23,321 nt of DNA, from NCBI GenBank assembly GCA_900548775.1, contig URLM01000032.1, positions 1 through 23,321 on the forward strand. The letters are read 5' to 3'. A program made the translations under genes and the position numbers. Shown piece by piece: positions 22,332-23,321 of this stretch. The DNA comes from an uncultured Olsenella sp. GTDB lineage: Bacteria > Actinomycetota > Coriobacteriia > Coriobacteriales > Atopobiaceae. Within the stretch, counting starts at the first letter, position 1. Each line of letters begins with the position of its first letter. The notes under the pieces were generated by a model. That model saw only the letters and a program-made list of their open reading frames with translations, made no database searches and was not told where the DNA came from.

Positions 22332-23321
22332 CTATACCACCTGGAACACAAAGAAGTCCAGGTAGTGGGTCTCGGGAACGCCCCACAGGATGGGATGGTC
22401 CGGCGCCTGCTGGCGCTCCTCGATCTGGCGCAGTTGGACGTTTGCGTTGTGCGCGGCCTCGGCGATGGCGCGGGCGAGAAGGTCGCGCGTCATGAAGTGG
22501 CTGCAGCTGCATGTGGCAAGGTAGCCGCCGCGCGGCAGAAGCCGCATGGCCCACTCGTTGATCTCGCGGTAGCCTCGCGCGGCGTGGTCGACGGTCCCGC
22601 GGCTCTTGGTGAACGCCGGCGGGTCCAGGACGATAAGGTCGAAGGGTCCACCCTCCTCGCGGAGGCGTCTCTTGTCCGAGATAAGCCCGGGCAGGTACTC
22701 CAGCACGTTTGCGCAGGTGAAGTCCATCGTCGCATCAAGGCTGTTGAGGCGCGCGTTCTCGCGTGCCAGGTCGATGGCCGTCTGGCTCACGTCGACCTCG
22801 CGTACGAACGCGGCGCCGCCCGCCGCAGCGTTGAGGCCAAACGGCCCTACGTGGCAGAAGCAGTCGAGCACGCGGCGCCCGCGCGCGAGCTCGCGCACGG
22901 CGCGACGGTTGTACTTCTGATCGAGGAAGAACCCGGTCTTCTGGCTGTTCTCGAGGTCAAGGTCATAGGCGATGCCGTTCTCGCGTGCAATCACTCGCGC
23001 ACTCTCCGGCGCGGGGCGGCCATTCTCGGCCCACCAGCCCTTCTCCTGAGCAAGACCCTCCTTGAGGCGAGAAGGCGCGTCGTTTCTCTCGTAGATGCCG
23101 CGGATGTCCTGGCCGTCCGCCCGCAGGACGTCGAGCAGCAACGGATAGAGTGTGGGGCGCAGGCGATGCATGCCCACGGTGCCCACCTGCGAGACAAGCA
23201 CGTCCTCGTAGCGGTCCACGACAAGCCCCGGGAAACCGTCAGCCTCGGAGAAGAGCACGCGGCAGCAGTTGGTGTCCGGCTCGCAGCCCGGCAGCGCGCG
23301 CGAACCCATGGTGGCCTTGCG
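22332..23321 (-). CDS. Class I SAM-dependent rRNA methyltransferase, RlmI-like, N-terminus outside window
   Basis: The frame is open through the window edge at 23321 (reading R-K-A-T-M-G-S), so the annotated Met at 23309 is internal and the gene is 5'-truncated by the window. The visible part has the EEHEE-type segment ADGFPGLVVDRYEDVLVSQV, the QKTGFFLDQKYNR motif, a SAM-binding motif I region VLDCFCHVGPFGLNAA and motif IV LDPPAFTKS. These are characteristic of RlmI/RlmK-type 23S rRNA m5C methyltransferases and their homologues. The RNA-binding PUA domain would lie in the missing N-terminal part. It converges on the AAA ATPase gene across the 23-bp iterons. The exact target nucleotide is not proven. 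Confidence 0.9.
   Translation of the reverse strand, partial: RKATMGSRALPGCEPDTNCCRVLFSEADGFPGLVVDRYEDVLVSQVGTVGMHRLRPTLYPLLLDVLRADGQDIRGIYERNDAPSRLKEGLAQEKGWWAENGRPAPESARVIARENGIAYDLDLENSQKTGFFLDQKYNRRAVRELARGRRVLDCFCHVGPFGLNAAAGGAAFVREVDVSQTAIDLARENARLNSLDATMDFTCANVLEYLPGLISDKRRLREEGGPFDLIVLDPPAFTKSRGTVDHAARGYREINEWAMRLLPRGGYLATCSCSHFMTRDLLARAIAEAAHNANVQLRQIEERQQAPDHPILWGVPETHYLDFFVFQVV

Overview
The window is a high-GC chromosomal segment, most likely from a member of the Coriobacteriia (Olsenella/Atopobium/Collinsella type). This is inferred from strong GC bias at third codon positions, GGAGG-type ribosome binding sites, actinobacterial-style genes (EF-G2, PRC-barrel proteins), and an NRAMP-related transporter of the kind described from Eggerthella. 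No 16S rRNA or other definitive marker is present, so the genus is a guess.

Layout. 1-669 is the 3' end of an EF-G-like GTPase gene. 805-1776 encodes a PD-(D/E)xK-type hypothetical protein, followed by a gene-free stretch with four copies of a 23-bp element. 2167-3258 (minus) is a membrane-anchored endonuclease/exonuclease/phosphatase-family protein, divergent from a CNNM/CorC protein (3547-5034). 5199-7838 holds three plus-strand genes: a free-standing homologue of the cyanophycin synthetase N-terminal domain, a YtxH-like protein and a PRC-barrel protein. 7907-15321 is a nucleoside-salvage region: a methylthioribose-1-phosphate isomerase, then a BMP-type lipoprotein, a purine nucleoside phosphorylase, an ABC ATPase and two permeases. 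The ABC proteins would import nucleosides, the phosphorylase would release base and (deoxy)ribose-1-phosphate, and the isomerase may process the sugar phosphate. 15912-19028 (minus) is a two-gene metal module: a divergent MgtE-like sensor/channel protein translationally coupled to an NRAMP-related, probably Mg2+-transporting protein. 19578-20301 (minus) has lemA and tRNA-Ser(UGA). 20374-22123 (plus) has tadA and an AAA ATPase with a winged-helix end, with iterons on both sides. 22332-23321 (minus) is an RlmI-like methyltransferase running off the window.

The most unusual content is in the gene-free DNA. Two arrays, at about 9017-9283 and 15553-15857, share one architecture: units of exactly 61 bp, each with a 9-nt arm, 9-nt loop, 9-nt arm hairpin and a 34-nt spacer carrying a conserved TTCGTACG-like box at a fixed offset. 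They bracket the nucleoside transporter operon. Other structures are a four-copy 23-bp element (1869-2111), a perfect 23-bp inverted repeat beside a G-rich tract (19364-19469), 20-bp iterons upstream of the AAA ATPase (20921-20980) and unrelated 23-bp iterons downstream of it (22183-22274).
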